64,000 bases of DNA from UBA4582 sp013204195 (GCA_963925735.1 CAWUUH010000042.1:9002-73001), one strand, 5' to 3'; numbered from the stretch's first letter, positions 17,299-26,007 are shown. Notes: generated by a model from the letters alone, not told the origin. Numbers and translations are program-made.

Positions 17299-17736
17299 CT
17301 ACGAATGCGGGGAATGGTGGGATTTTAGATAAAGGATGCCGGGCGTCATGACGATTTTCCAAGCGAGTTCTGTGTCTGCCTGAGCCTCCACATCCATCTC
17401 GGCGACCGTCTGTAGTAGAGAATCAAGCCACAGATCATAGAGCTCAGGATTGATATCGAGATGGTCCTGGTCATGACTCAGGGCGATGCCTTCCATAAAA
17501 TCATTGGTGTTTTTAAGGAGATAGAAGCTGATGAGATGAAACATGGCCTTTTGTAACACCCGGACTTGCTTATCGATGTCGGTTTCGGTGTCGGAAAATT
17601 TAAGGGCAACCTCGTCGGATGAGGCAGAGAAAGCCTCATAAAAGCGTCGAAAGAACACCTGACCTCGATCGGTAATACCGATGCCATGCCCAACCAGGCG
17701 GTCGTAGCTTTCTTCAAATAGCAACTCGAGGTCCAT
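17299..17736 (-). CDS. Single-domain globin-like protein
   Basis: A 145-residue all-helical protein with globin features. RGQVFFRRFYEAF fits helices A-B/C. LQKAMFHLISFYLL fits the E helix. GIALSHDQDHLDINPELY fits the F-G region, with His88 or His92 as proximal haem ligand. The C-terminus DTELAWKIVMTPGILYLK fits the H helix. I chose the ATG at 17736, with GAGG 8 bases upstream; an earlier ATG at 17811 would add 25 residues without globin character. Related proteins bind O2 or NO or act as sensors. No partner domain is present and the neighbours give no clue to the ligand. Confidence 0.72.
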   Translation of the reverse strand: MDLELLFEESYDRLVGHGIGITDRGQVFFRRFYEAFSASSDEVALKFSDTETDIDKQVRVLQKAMFHLISFYLLKNTNDFMEGIALSHDQDHLDINPELYDLWLDSLLQTVAEMDVEAQADTELAWKIVMTPGILYLKSHHSPHS

Positions 17737-17918
17737 GTGCACGCCCTCAACTGGACGAATAGTATACACGACAGGCCGGGATTGTAATGTGGCATGAACG
17801 GGGATGAACAACCAATAACGCTGCTTGGTTAACCTTTGGACAGATCCTCAGATCAAAAATATTAAATAAAAACCCTAGAAAACCAGACGTTAAATTACTG
17901 CGACGAAACTCATGGAGA

Positions 17919-18401
17919 TCACGAAGTCACCGCATAAATCTGATCGAAGGAAAAACCGCGTTGCTGGAGAAATCTGGCGCGCTTTGCCTGTTGAGTCGCA
18001 TCGGTCGCTGGACTCTCGCCGAAGCGTTTGTGAAGCACCAGTACTGCCTGTGCGAACCAATCGATGTTCGCTGCATTGAAGGCCTCGTCAATCAAATCGT
18101 TTTCAACTGCCTTCCCCCGCAGCTCCGCCTTGATTTTGAGCGGTCCCTGGCCCCGATTCGAACGGTAACGCAAATAGGCCTCGGCCAATCGTTGATTGCT
18201 TTGCAAGCCTTCCCGGGCGAGCTGATCCACGACCCTAGAGATTATTTCAGGCTCCACATCGAAACGCCGGCCAAGTTTGAGCTGCAGTTCTTGGCGAGAA
18301 TGCTCTCGCCGTGCCAGCAGATCCATGGCACCGCGGCGAAGATCAACCGCGGTCACCTCAACCTCAGACTTAGCCACCACTGATCGGGGTGACTTTATCA
18401 T
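17919..18401 (-). CDS. recX: RecA regulator RecX
   Basis: RecX binds RecA filaments and limits their growth and activity. The family pattern is visible in AMDLLARREHSRQELQLKL and ISRVVDQLAREGLQSNQRLAEAYLRYRSNRGQGPLKIKAEL (given here as the two helix repeats from about 25 to 95). LHKRFGE and RARFLQQRGFSFDQI follow in the third repeat. It overlaps the recA 3' end by 32 bp if the ATG at 18401 is used. GTG codons at 18380 or 18377, around the recA stop, are plausible alternative starts and give about 152 residues. Cotranscription with recA implies SOS control. Confidence 0.93.
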   Translation of the reverse strand: MIKSPRSVVAKSEVEVTAVDLRRGAMDLLARREHSRQELQLKLGRRFDVEPEIISRVVDQLAREGLQSNQRLAEAYLRYRSNRGQGPLKIKAELRGKAVENDLIDEAFNAANIDWFAQAVLVLHKRFGESPATDATQQAKRARFLQQRGFSFDQIYAVTS

Positions 18402-19449
18402 CTAGATTATCATCCAGTATCTCGGCCGCGGCCTCTTTTGCCGCAGCTTCTCCAGACTTCAATAGCTTCGCCCGAATCAACATTTCAATTTCATCGGCGA
18501 GATGTTGGTTGGCATGCAGGTAATCTGCAGAGTTTTTCTTACCCTGGCCAATTCTTTCGCCTTTATAGCTGTACCAGGCGCCTGCCTTGTCAACCAGGCC
18601 GATCTGAACACCCAAGTCGATCACTTCGCCCATTCGATAAATACCTTTGCCATACAGTATTTGGAACTCTGCCTGCTTAAATGGCGGCGCCACCTTGTTC
18701 TTAATGACCTTCACTCGAGTTTCATTACCGACAATTTCATCTCCGTCCTTAATGGCACCAATTCGGCGAATATCTAATCGAACTGAAGAGTAAAACTTCA
18801 AGGCATTACCACCGGTGGTGGTCTCCGGACTACCGAACATCACGCCAATTTTCATACGAATCTGGTTAATGAAGATCACCAACGTATTCGAGTTCTTAAT
18901 ATTACCGGCCATCTTACGTAAGGCCTGGCTCATTAGACGAGCCTGCAGGCCAACATGATGATCGCCCATATCGCCTTCGATTTCGGCTTTTGGGGTGAGC
19001 GCCGCGACCGAGTCGATGATGACGACGTCCACTGCGCCAGAGCGCACGATCATGTCGCAAACTTCCAGGGCCTGCTCTCCGGTATCTGGCTGGGAGACCA
19101 GCAGGTCGTCAATATTGACGCCCAAATTTTCGGCATATTCTGGATCCAAAGCATGCTCAGCATCGATAAAAGCACAAGTGCCACCGGCACGCTGCGCCTC
19201 TGCGATCACTTGGAGCGTTAGCGTGGTCTTACCCGAAGACTCTGGCCCATAGATCTCGACTATTCGGCCGCGGGGCAATCCGCCGATACCGAGGGCGATA
19301 TCCAGCCCCAGCGAACCCGTTGATATCGCTGGGATTTTTTCCCGCGGCGAGTCACCCATGCGCATCATCGTACCCTTGCCAAATTGACGTTCAATCTGGG
19401 ATAAGGCGGCGCTCAGGGCCTTGTCTTTACTTGATTCAGTGGCTGCCAT
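18370..19449 (-). CDS. recA: Recombinase RecA
   Basis: Forms ATP-dependent filaments on single-stranded DNA, drives strand exchange and triggers LexA self-cleavage. Walker A is GPESSGKTTL. NTLVIFINQIRMKIG and GGNALKFYSSVRLDIRR mark the core and loop regions, and the acidic C-terminal tail ends DDNLDDKVTPISGG. The 359 residues are full length. A LexA box lies about 190 bp upstream, and the long leader between box and start contains no reading frame I trust. Confidence 0.99.
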   Translation of the reverse strand: MAATESSKDKALSAALSQIERQFGKGTMMRMGDSPREKIPAISTGSLGLDIALGIGGLPRGRIVEIYGPESSGKTTLTLQVIAEAQRAGGTCAFIDAEHALDPEYAENLGVNIDDLLVSQPDTGEQALEVCDMIVRSGAVDVVIIDSVAALTPKAEIEGDMGDHHVGLQARLMSQALRKMAGNIKNSNTLVIFINQIRMKIGVMFGSPETTTGGNALKFYSSVRLDIRRIGAIKDGDEIVGNETRVKVIKNKVAPPFKQAEFQILYGKGIYRMGEVIDLGVQIGLVDKAGAWYSYKGERIGQGKKNSADYLHANQHLADEIEMLIRAKLLKSGEAAAKEAAAEILDDNLDDKVTPISGG

Positions 19450-19641
19450 AATTAGTTCCTCATACGATCTGTCGATAAAATTAGTGGGTATCTTACTGCC
19501 GGCTAAACTTCAATTATCCGTTATCCTTGAAGACGATAACTGCTTAGCAGCGCTACCGGCCAGTCGATGGCTTAGCGCAAAGACGACGATCCATTCGTGA
19601 TTCCGATGCTGGACGCTCTGCCCGACTCTATGCCGACTTTA

Positions 19642-19661
19642 TACTGTATATAAAACCAGTA
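19642..19661. promoter_or_regulatory. LexA (SOS) box between recA and mutS
   Basis: TACTGTATATAAAACCAGTA fits the gammaproteobacterial LexA operator, CTG-N10-CAG with AT-rich centre and symmetric flanks. On the minus strand it overlaps a possible -10 element (TATAAA) for recA. A second TACTGG half-site lies next to it at about 19660-19670. Because mutS is read the other way from the same gap, the box could also affect mutS. Confidence 0.88.
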
Positions 19662-19787
19662 TTCCAGTATTTTCTATTCTTTAGGCGTATTTATCCCTTC
19701 GGCTTTGCTGCGCGCGGGGTTCTTCCGTAGAATCGGCGTTACGCATTGCCAGTACTCGGGAAGATCTCGAGCCCAAGGATATCTATT

Positions 19788-22373
19788 TTGCTAACAGTAT
19801 CATCAATAAAGTCCACGGGCAGCGCTGCCACGACCCAAACGCCTATGATGCAGCAGTTCCTGCGCATCAAAGCCGAGCACCCCAACGAACTATTATTCTA
19901 TCGCATGGGCGACTTCTACGAGCTGTTCTTTGACGATGCCCGGCGTGCCGCCGAGTTGCTCGATATTACACTGACCGCTAGGGGAACCTCAGGGGGCCAG
20001 CCCATACCCATGTGCGGCGTCCCCTATCATGCGGTCGATAACTATCTCGCTAAACTCGTCCGTCACGGCGTTTCCATTGCCGTCTGCGAGCAAATTGGCA
20101 ACCCTGCCGAGAGCAAGGGTCCCGTAGAGCGTAAGGTCGTGCGCATTGTGACCCCTGGCACGCTGACAGAGGAGTCTTTGCTCGACGCCAGTCGGGATAA
20201 CTTTATCGCCGCCGTACACCGGCTCGGCACTTGCTTTGGCCTCGCTTGCCTAGAGCTTGCCAGTGGTCGCTTCGAAATCATTGAATTACCGGACAACGAC
20301 GCGTTGGTGAGCGAGGTTCAGCGCATCAACCCTGCCGAGCTTATACTTTGCGACGACCAAACATACCCGCGACTCGTGGAGCAAAGGGTCGGCGTACGCC
20401 GTCGGGCTGCGTGGGAGTTTGACCTTGCGGCAGCGACGACCTGTCTGACTCGGCAATTCGGCACCCGTGACTTGGCCGGGTTTGGTTGCGAGGACTTGCC
20501 TGCCGCCGTATCAGCAGCAGGCTGCCTGCTAGCTTACGTGCAAGAAACCCAACGTACTGCACTGCCCCATATACAAGGCTTGACGACGTTGCGCCGAGAT
20601 GATGCTGTCATTATCGACGGGGCCTCGCGACGCAATCTCGAGCTCGACACTAACCTCAGCGGAGGGCGTGACAACACCCTGTTTCAGGTCCTCGATCGAA
20701 CCAGCACAGCCATGGGTAGTCGCCAGCTCAATCGCTGGATTCAACGCCCTATCCGCGATCGACAGATGCTCAATGCCCGTCTCGACTGTGTTGAATTTTT
20801 GCTCAACAGCTATCGCTTTGAGGCGCTACAGGATCACCTGAAACCCATCGGCGATATTGAACGGATTTTGGCTCGCGTGGCATTGCGCTCAGCGCGACCC
20901 CGTGACCTGGCACGCCTTAGAGATGCGTTACAGGTGTTGCCGGCACTGAATACGACCCTTGCACTTTTCGATGTACCACTGCTACAGCAATTACGCGATG
21001 CCTGCGAGCCATTTCCTGCACTTGCCGAACGGTTACTTTGTGCGATAAACGACAACCCACCAGTGGTCATTCGCGAAGGTGGCGTCATCAAGCCGGGATA
21101 CGACGCCGAGCTCGATGATCTGCGTAGCCTCAGTGAAAATGCAGCCGACTACTTGATCAAGCTTGAAACCGATGAGCGATTAGCCACTGGGCTATCCAGC
21201 CTCAAGGTGGGCTTTAATCGAGTCCACGGTTATTACATTGAGATCAGCCGCTCCCAGTCAGAAAAAGCCCCGGCGACCTATATTCGACGCCAAACCTTGA
21301 AAAACGCTGAGCGGTTTATCACCCCTGAACTCAAGTCCTTTGAGGACAAGGCGCTGAGCAGCAGAGGTCGCGCGCTCACTCGAGAAAAAATGCTCTATGA
21401 GGCGTTGCTCGACAGCCTGCTCGAAGAACTACGCCCATTGCAAACCACTGCAACGGCACTGGCCCAGCTTGATGTGCTCGCTTGCTTCGCCGAACGGGCA
21501 CTCACATTATCTCTCAGCCGACCGGTTCTTTCGACTCAGGCAGGCATCCATATTACTGAAGGCCGACATCTGGTGGTCGAGCAAGTACTGGATGACCCCT
21601 TTGTTGCCAATGACCTGGCACTTAATACGCAGCGGCGCCTGCTGATCATCACCGGGCCCAACATGGGCGGCAAGTCCACATTCATGCGCCAGACGGCATT
21701 AATCGCTCTGCTGGCTCATGTTGGCAGTTACGTCCCCGCTCGCGCTTTGGAGATTGGCCCTATTGATCGCATCTTCACCCGTATCGGTTCATCTGACGAT
21801 CTTGCCAGTGGTCGATCGACTTTCATGGTAGAAATGACCGAAACTGCAATGATCCTGAATAACGCCACATCGCAAAGCTTGGTTTTGTTAGACGAAATTG
21901 GCAGAGGCACATCCACCTTTGACGGTCTGTCATTGGCCTGGGCCTGCGCCGCCTATATCTCTCGTCAGTCCAAGGCTTTGACTCTATTTGCAACTCACTA
22001 TTTCGAATTAACCAGCCTTGCTGACACCCTTGAGGCGACGGCTAATGTGCACCTGTCAGCTAAAGAATTTGGCGAAGATATTATCTTTATGTATACCGTG
22101 AGTGACGGCCCAGCCAGTCAGAGTTACGGCTTGCAGGTAGCGAAACTCGCGGGCGTACCGGCAACGGTCATTAAGGATGCACGAATTAAACTGCGCCAAC
22201 TGGAGGAAAACGACATTCGCGGGACTCCAATCCAGTCTGACTTGTTCGTCAGCCCTGCAGCGCAACCCCCCTCGGCACTTGAAGCACGCTTACGGGAGAC
22301 AGACCTGGAGGCACTGACGGCGCGGCAAGCCTTGAATTTACTGTTCGAACTGAAAGATAGCCTTGAGGATTGA
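19788..22373 (+). CDS. mutS: DNA mismatch repair protein MutS
   Basis: Recognises mismatches and starts methyl-directed repair. The N-terminal mismatch-binding domain has TPMMQQFLRIKAEHP and FYRMGDFYELFFDDA, which holds the conserved Phe-x-Glu-type wedge region. The ATPase has Walker A TGPNMGGKSTFMRQ and Walker B LLDEIGRGTSTFDG. I favour the TTG at 19788, with AAGGA 8 bases upstream, giving 861 residues. A TTG at 19746 would add 14 residues without a good ribosome site. Divergent from recA. Confidence 0.97.
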   Translation: MLTVSSIKSTGSAATTQTPMMQQFLRIKAEHPNELLFYRMGDFYELFFDDARRAAELLDITLTARGTSGGQPIPMCGVPYHAVDNYLAKLVRHGVSIAVCEQIGNPAESKGPVERKVVRIVTPGTLTEESLLDASRDNFIAAVHRLGTCFGLACLELASGRFEIIELPDNDALVSEVQRINPAELILCDDQTYPRLVEQRVGVRRRAAWEFDLAAATTCLTRQFGTRDLAGFGCEDLPAAVSAAGCLLAYVQETQRTALPHIQGLTTLRRDDAVIIDGASRRNLELDTNLSGGRDNTLFQVLDRTSTAMGSRQLNRWIQRPIRDRQMLNARLDCVEFLLNSYRFEALQDHLKPIGDIERILARVALRSARPRDLARLRDALQVLPALNTTLALFDVPLLQQLRDACEPFPALAERLLCAINDNPPVVIREGGVIKPGYDAELDDLRSLSENAADYLIKLETDERLATGLSSLKVGFNRVHGYYIEISRSQSEKAPATYIRRQTLKNAERFITPELKSFEDKALSSRGRALTREKMLYEALLDSLLEELRPLQTTATALAQLDVLACFAERALTLSLSRPVLSTQAGIHITEGRHLVVEQVLDDPFVANDLALNTQRRLLIITGPNMGGKSTFMRQTALIALLAHVGSYVPARALEIGPIDRIFTRIGSSDDLASGRSTFMVEMTETAMILNNATSQSLVLLDEIGRGTSTFDGLSLAWACAAYISRQSKALTLFATHYFELTSLADTLEATANVHLSAKEFGEDIIFMYTVSDGPASQSYGLQVAKLAGVPATVIKDARIKLRQLEENDIRGTPIQSDLFVSPAAQPPSALEARLRETDLEALTARQALNLLFELKDSLED

Positions 22374-22436
22374 TGGCACTCAATAGGGTTTTCGCGAACA
22401 TCAGGAAAAAGACAGAGATTCTTCAGCTGGCAGTTA

Positions 22437-22464
22437 TTGTTCACCGCCTAAAAGCTGGTAGAAT
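22437..22464 (+). promoter_or_regulatory. Probable fdxA promoter
   Basis: TTGTTC (22437-22442) and TAGAAT (22459-22464) are separated by 16 bases and end about 55 bases before the fdxA start, whose GAAAGGA ribosome site is at about 22504-22510. The gap after mutS is long enough (145 bp) for a separate promoter. Confidence 0.5.
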
Positions 22465-22518
22465 ACCGCTTTGCCATTACTTCTCATTTACTCTTAATTT
22501 AACGAAAGGAACCAGTCA

Positions 22519-22842
22519 ATGACATTTGTAGTGAGCGACTCCTGCATCAAATGCAAACATACCGACTGTGTAGAGGTGTGTCCTGTTGACTGCTTCTACG
22601 AAGGCCCGAATTTTTTGGTCATCAATCCCGACGAATGCATTGACTGCGCGTTGTGCGAACCAGAATGTCCGGTAGATGCTATTTTTTCTGAAGATGAGCT
22701 GCCCGAGAAAGAGCAAGTTTTCTTAGAGCTCAATGCGGAACTGTCCATGATTTGGCCAAATATCACTGAACGCAAAGATCCCCTGTCCGATGCAGAAGAA
22801 TGGGCCGAGGTGAAAGACAAACTCGAGCACCTCGAGCGCTAA
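22519..22842 (+). CDS. fdxA: Seven-iron ferredoxin
   Basis: Small electron carrier with one [3Fe-4S] and one [4Fe-4S] cluster, like Azotobacter ferredoxin I. Cysteines are arranged as CIKCKHTDCVEVCPVDC in the first half and CIDCALCEPECP in the second. The 107-residue length and acidic C-terminal helix match the family. In pseudomonads fdxA lies between mutS and rpoS; here rpoS is absent and an unusual repeat-filled gap follows. Confidence 0.97.
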   Translation: MTFVVSDSCIKCKHTDCVEVCPVDCFYEGPNFLVINPDECIDCALCEPECPVDAIFSEDELPEKEQVFLELNAELSMIWPNITERKDPLSDAEEWAEVKDKLEHLER

Positions 22843-23043
22843 GTTAGCCTTTCGCTACCTGTTTTTGATTAGGACAGTTGTCTGTTAACGCAGCTGTTAA
22901 CGCAATCGCTAAAGCGATCGCGACCAGCAAAGCGATCGAAGTCAGCCCGAGAGGGCTGGCTAGAACTCAATCCCCTAGCCGATGTTTGGCAAGCACATGA
23001 CGGCCACTCAACCCGCTACCCTGCCCCTAGCCCTTTTTACTAA

Positions 23044-23103
23044 GCGCGCCTTCTATCTGAGAGCGCCTTTTATCTAAGCGCGCCTTTTATCTAAGCGCGC
23101 CCT
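23044..23103. repeat. 17-bp tandem array
   Basis: About three and a half copies of a 17-bp unit GCGCGCCTTTTATCTAA, the first slightly diverged. First of three arrays in the 788-bp gap between fdxA and nlpD. Confidence 0.85.
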
Positions 23104-23212
23104 TGTTGCAAGTATTTCTGCTAATCATCCGCTAGGGCTGTTTTAGACGACGACCGCTGAATCTGTAGGCGCAATCTATAATCGACCCTTTAGAACGCAC
23201 CCTAACGAATCC

Positions 23213-23260
23213 ACTAACAAACAGACTAACAAACAGACTTAAAGACAGACTTAAAAATAG
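23213..23260. repeat. 12-bp tandem array
   Basis: Four consecutive 12-bp units: ACTAACAAACAG twice, then ACTTAAAGACAG and ACTTAAAAATAG. Second array in the fdxA-nlpD gap; unrelated in sequence to its neighbours. Confidence 0.85.
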
Positions 23261-23302
23261 ACGAGACAACTGTCGCCACCTGACGGGGGCCAAACGTCGA
23301 AG

Positions 23303-23332
23303 AGCAAGGGCGACCCGAGGATCGCCCTTGCT
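23303..23332 (-). terminator. Perfect 11-bp hairpin, possible terminator
   Basis: AGCAAGGGCGA (23303-23313) and TCGCCCTTGCT (23322-23332) enclose an 8-base loop. On the minus strand it is followed by CTTCGACGTTT, a weak U tract; on the plus strand by TTTACC. It may close the candidate small RNA, end nlpD read-through, or work in both directions. Confidence 0.5.
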
Positions 23333-23358
23333 TTACCGCTACGACACGCATCCTTGCG

Positions 23359-23428
23359 TTTACCGTCTTGCCTTTACCACCTGGCATTTACCACCTGGCA
23401 TTTACCACCTTGCCTTTACCACCTCGTC
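23359..23428. repeat. 14-bp tandem array, five copies
   Basis: Five 14-bp units around TTTACCACCTGGCA, the central two identical. They lie between the two GGA-loop hairpins of the candidate RNA. Third array in the fdxA-nlpD gap. Outside these arrays, 22843-23043 has small palindromes (CAGCCC-GAGA-GGGCTG near 22944) but no gene. Confidence 0.85.
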
Positions 23429-23630
23429 CTAGCGTCCTTGCTAGCGTTGCAAGGCTTCCTTCTCCCCGCGTCCGAGGAACATGCAATCTAACATCGCTCT
23501 CACAGCGCCCCATTGACACGCGTCAATAGCGACTAGTGAAACATGCCCAAACCTAGATAACGGGTATTAAACTGCAGATGAATTGGGCTCAACCATCACC
23601 AAACGTCGTGGGCCCTCAGCAGATCGGCTG

Positions 23631-24413
23631 CTATCGCGGCAAATACAGCAACGGATTCTCCGGCTTGCCGTTTCTTCGAATCTCAAAGTGCAACATCTCC
23701 TGTTTCGCACTACTCGATCCGACTTCAGCGACAACTTGGCCGCCTTTCACTCTATCACCTTCCTTGACCTGAATTTCTCGGTTATAGCCATAGGCACTAA
23801 GGAAGCTGTCGCTATGTTTAACGATCACCAACTTGCCATAGCCTCGCAATCCACCACCCGCGTAGACAACGACGCCATCTGCAGCAGCCCGAACCTTGTC
23901 ACCTAATTTACCGCGGATATCGATCCCCTTGTTGACTCGATCCTTGAGCGAGAAAACATTAATCACCTCACCTTTAATAGGCCACCGCCAGGATATCGTC
24001 GAATTCTGGGGTCGGGTCGCAGTGACCGGCTGGGGTTTGGCCGCCGGTGCACTTCTCACTTTTTGTTGCTTGGTCGCCGCTTTTACCGGGTCGGGAATGG
24101 CCGTAAGTCGGATTTTTTGATTCACAAAGATGACATAGGGTGGCGCTATCCGATTGGCCTTCGCCAATCCTTGATAGTCAACGCCATAACGGAAGGCGAT
24201 GGCATACAGTGTTTCACCGCTCTGAACAATGTGCGTCTTGGTGGTTTGTCGATCAATACTTCCAGAACCAAAGACTGGAGCATAGTTGCCAGCGTTAGTG
24301 CAGCCCGTCAGGGCGACCAACAACAGCACCGCGAGGCTTATCTGCCTCAGCGCGCTCACTCTTATTGACTGCGGCTCAGCGGCGATGCCGATCATCCCGA
24401 CCCACCCCTGCAA
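23631..24413 (-). CDS. nlpD: LysM/M23-like lipoprotein NlpD
   Basis: Outer-membrane lipoprotein that in E. coli activates the amidase AmiC for daughter-cell separation. A signal with lipobox LTGC sits near residue 37. A LysM domain (THIVQSGETLYAIAFRYG) binds peptidoglycan. The C-terminal LytM domain is degenerate: NKGIDIRGK and LSAYGYN stand where active enzymes have His ligands, so it should be an activator and not a peptidase. It overlaps the upstream DUF368 gene by 38 bp if the first ATG is used; an ATG at 24395 is equally plausible. rpoS, normally next downstream, is missing. Confidence 0.92.
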   Translation of the reverse strand: MQGWVGMIGIAAEPQSIRVSALRQISLAVLLLVALTGCTNAGNYAPVFGSGSIDRQTTKTHIVQSGETLYAIAFRYGVDYQGLAKANRIAPPYVIFVNQKIRLTAIPDPVKAATKQQKVRSAPAAKPQPVTATRPQNSTISWRWPIKGEVINVFSLKDRVNKGIDIRGKLGDKVRAAADGVVVYAGGGLRGYGKLVIVKHSDSFLSAYGYNREIQVKEGDRVKGGQVVAEVGSSSAKQEMLHFEIRRNGKPENPLLYLPR

Positions 24414-25320
24414 CGGCCATCCAATCCAACAAAATGACAGCGATAAACCCTGCTATCATGGTCAACATTGCCAACTCGATTTGAGGATCCGCACCGGTCA
24501 AAGACATATAAGTCGCGGGTAGAACTGGCTCCTGAACCAGCGGGATCTGGCGCCCATCGGCTCCCAGTTGATAGGCCAACGTTTCTTTCCAGGGCCAAAG
24601 TTTGACCAGAGAGCCCAGCATAAAACCCGTTAAAATGGCGAGCATGCCGTCTCTGGCATGCTTGAATAAGCGCGTCAGGACTTGCGCAAAGCTGACCAGA
24701 CCTAGCGCGCAGCCGCTAGCCACTAGCGCCAACGTCACGAGATCCAGGGTCTTGATTGCTTCGATCACGATCCCATAAAGCCCCAGAATCAGCAGAATAA
24801 AGCTGCCGGAAATACCAGGCAAGATCCATGCACAAACGGCTAACGCACCGCCGACAAAAAGAAACAGCGGCGTCGGGGGCAACTCAATGGGCACAATACT
24901 CGTGATCACGATGCCCGTCACAGCGCCGATAATAACCAACAACAACAGCTTCAGCCCAAAACCCGTTAATTGCCGACTCATCACCCATGTTGAGGCCACG
25001 ACCAGACCCGAGAAGAACGACCATAAGGCGACGGGCTCGTAGTGCAACAGATAGCTGATACCCGATGCAAACGCGACAATAGCGACGCCCATTCCGGCGA
25101 ATAACAGCAACAGAAACCACCCATCGATCTGGCGCCACAGGGCGGCCAGTCCATCCTTTCGAGCAACCAGGAACAAAGCGGGCGTCAACTGCTTAATAGC
25201 CTCCAATAATCGTTCATAGATTCCGGAAATAAATGCGATGGTGCCACCAGATACTCCCGGGACCACCTCCGCTGCGCCCATCAACAGGCCGATTAGGGCA
25301 ATTTTAAAACTGTCTTTCAT
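24376..25320 (-). CDS. DUF368 membrane protein, undecaprenyl-phosphate translocase family (PopT)
   Basis: A polytopic protein with about eight to ten hydrophobic segments and the DUF368 signature near the start, GAAEVVPGVSGGTIAFISG, repeated in the second half as LPGISGSFILLILG. Members of this family have been shown to return undecaprenyl phosphate to the cytoplasmic face for reuse in cell-wall and LPS synthesis. The 314-residue length is usual. It lies between pcm and nlpD, and its end overlaps nlpD. Confidence 0.87.
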   Translation of the reverse strand: MKDSFKIALIGLLMGAAEVVPGVSGGTIAFISGIYERLLEAIKQLTPALFLVARKDGLAALWRQIDGWFLLLLFAGMGVAIVAFASGISYLLHYEPVALWSFFSGLVVASTWVMSRQLTGFGLKLLLLVIIGAVTGIVITSIVPIELPPTPLFLFVGGALAVCAWILPGISGSFILLILGLYGIVIEAIKTLDLVTLALVASGCALGLVSFAQVLTRLFKHARDGMLAILTGFMLGSLVKLWPWKETLAYQLGADGRQIPLVQEPVLPATYMSLTGADPQIELAMLTMIAGFIAVILLDWMAVAGVGRDDRHRR

Positions 25321-25374
25321 CCGTTAACTATTCTCTATAGGGCACACAGCCCAGATTACCCACGAATCTGGACT

Positions 25375-26007
25375 TCAGACCTTGCCACCGAGCAAGGGAA
25401 CGAATTTCACATCTTCAAGCACATCAACCTGCGGACCGTCTTTCGTCATGCGCACGATCGTCAATTGCTGTGCGTCACTGGTGCCCACGGGAATGATCAA
25501 TCGACCACCCATCGCCAACTGGGCTATCAGACTAGGCGGAATGACCCGGGGCGAGGCCGTCACAATAATGCCATCAAAGGGGCCACGGTCGGCCCAGCCA
25601 ATATTACCATCATCATATTTAAACTGGACGTTACGGACGCCAATCAACTTGAGCGTTTCTCGAGCGCGCTCACTCAGCATCTGAATGCGCTCGACGGTAT
25701 AAACCTTCGACACCAACTGCGCCAGAATCGCTGTTTGATAACCTGAACCCGTACCGATTTCCAACACGCGCTCTAATGGCCCATCAGCCAGCAGGGTCTG
25801 GGTCATTCGCGCAACGATATAAGGTTGCGAAATCGTCTGATTAAACCCGATCGGCAGGGCCGTGTCCTCGTAGGCTCTGGACGAGAGCGCCTCATCAACA
25901 AAAACATGACGCGGGGTTGATTCGATGACTTCCAACAACGCCTCATTGGTAATGAGGCGTTCTCGCAACCGTTGAACCAAACGACTTCGCGTCCGTTGCG
26001 ACGTCAT
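25375..26007 (-). CDS. pcm: Protein-L-isoaspartate O-methyltransferase
   Basis: Methylates isoaspartyl residues in aged proteins using S-adenosylmethionine. SAM-binding motif VLEIGTGSGYQTAILA, TPRHVFVDEAL and the substrate segment ALPIGFNQTISQPYIVARM are all present. I start at the ATG at 26007, which gives the MTSQRTR opening known from pseudomonads and 210 residues. An ATG at 26046 would add 13 residues and overlap truD by 14 bp. Neither has a strong ribosome site. surE, which usually lies between truD and pcm, is missing. Confidence 0.93.
   Translation of the reverse strand: MTSQRTRSRLVQRLRERLITNEALLEVIESTPRHVFVDEALSSRAYEDTALPIGFNQTISQPYIVARMTQTLLADGPLERVLEIGTGSGYQTAILAQLVSKVYTVERIQMLSERARETLKLIGVRNVQFKYDDGNIGWADRGPFDGIIVTASPRVIPPSLIAQLAMGGRLIIPVGTSDAQQLTIVRMTKDGPQVDVLEDVKFVPLLGGKV

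Larger units (their letters stand above)
23303..23475 (-). ncRNA. Candidate CsrA-binding small RNA (RsmZ-like), minus strand
   Basis: On the minus strand this stretch has six GGA triplets between 23473 and 23351, most preceded by AA or TA. Two lie in hairpin loops, the configuration CsrA prefers: CTAGC-AAGGAC-GCTAG (23429-23444) and ACGCA-AGGA-TGCGT (23346-23359). An 11-bp perfect hairpin at 23303-23332 could form the 3' end. In Pseudomonas the RsmZ RNA gene lies between fdxA and rpoS, the equivalent spot. Against it: no convincing promoter, an array of 14-bp repeats in the middle, and a poor U tract. An imperfect GacA-type site (TGTGAG-N6-GTTAGA) lies at 23487-23504. Ends are estimates. Confidence 0.35.

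Noticed and set aside
23044..23428. Repeat arrays as a CRISPR
   Set aside because: Units are 12-17 bp, directly abutting, without unique spacers, and no cas gene is present.
22843..23630. Degraded rpoS pseudogene
   Set aside because: No sigma-70 motifs could be read in any frame; the gap is repeats and hairpins only.
23631..24413. Active M23 endopeptidase
   Set aside because: The expected metal-binding His residues are replaced (GIDIRGK, SAYGYN), as in NlpD-type activators.
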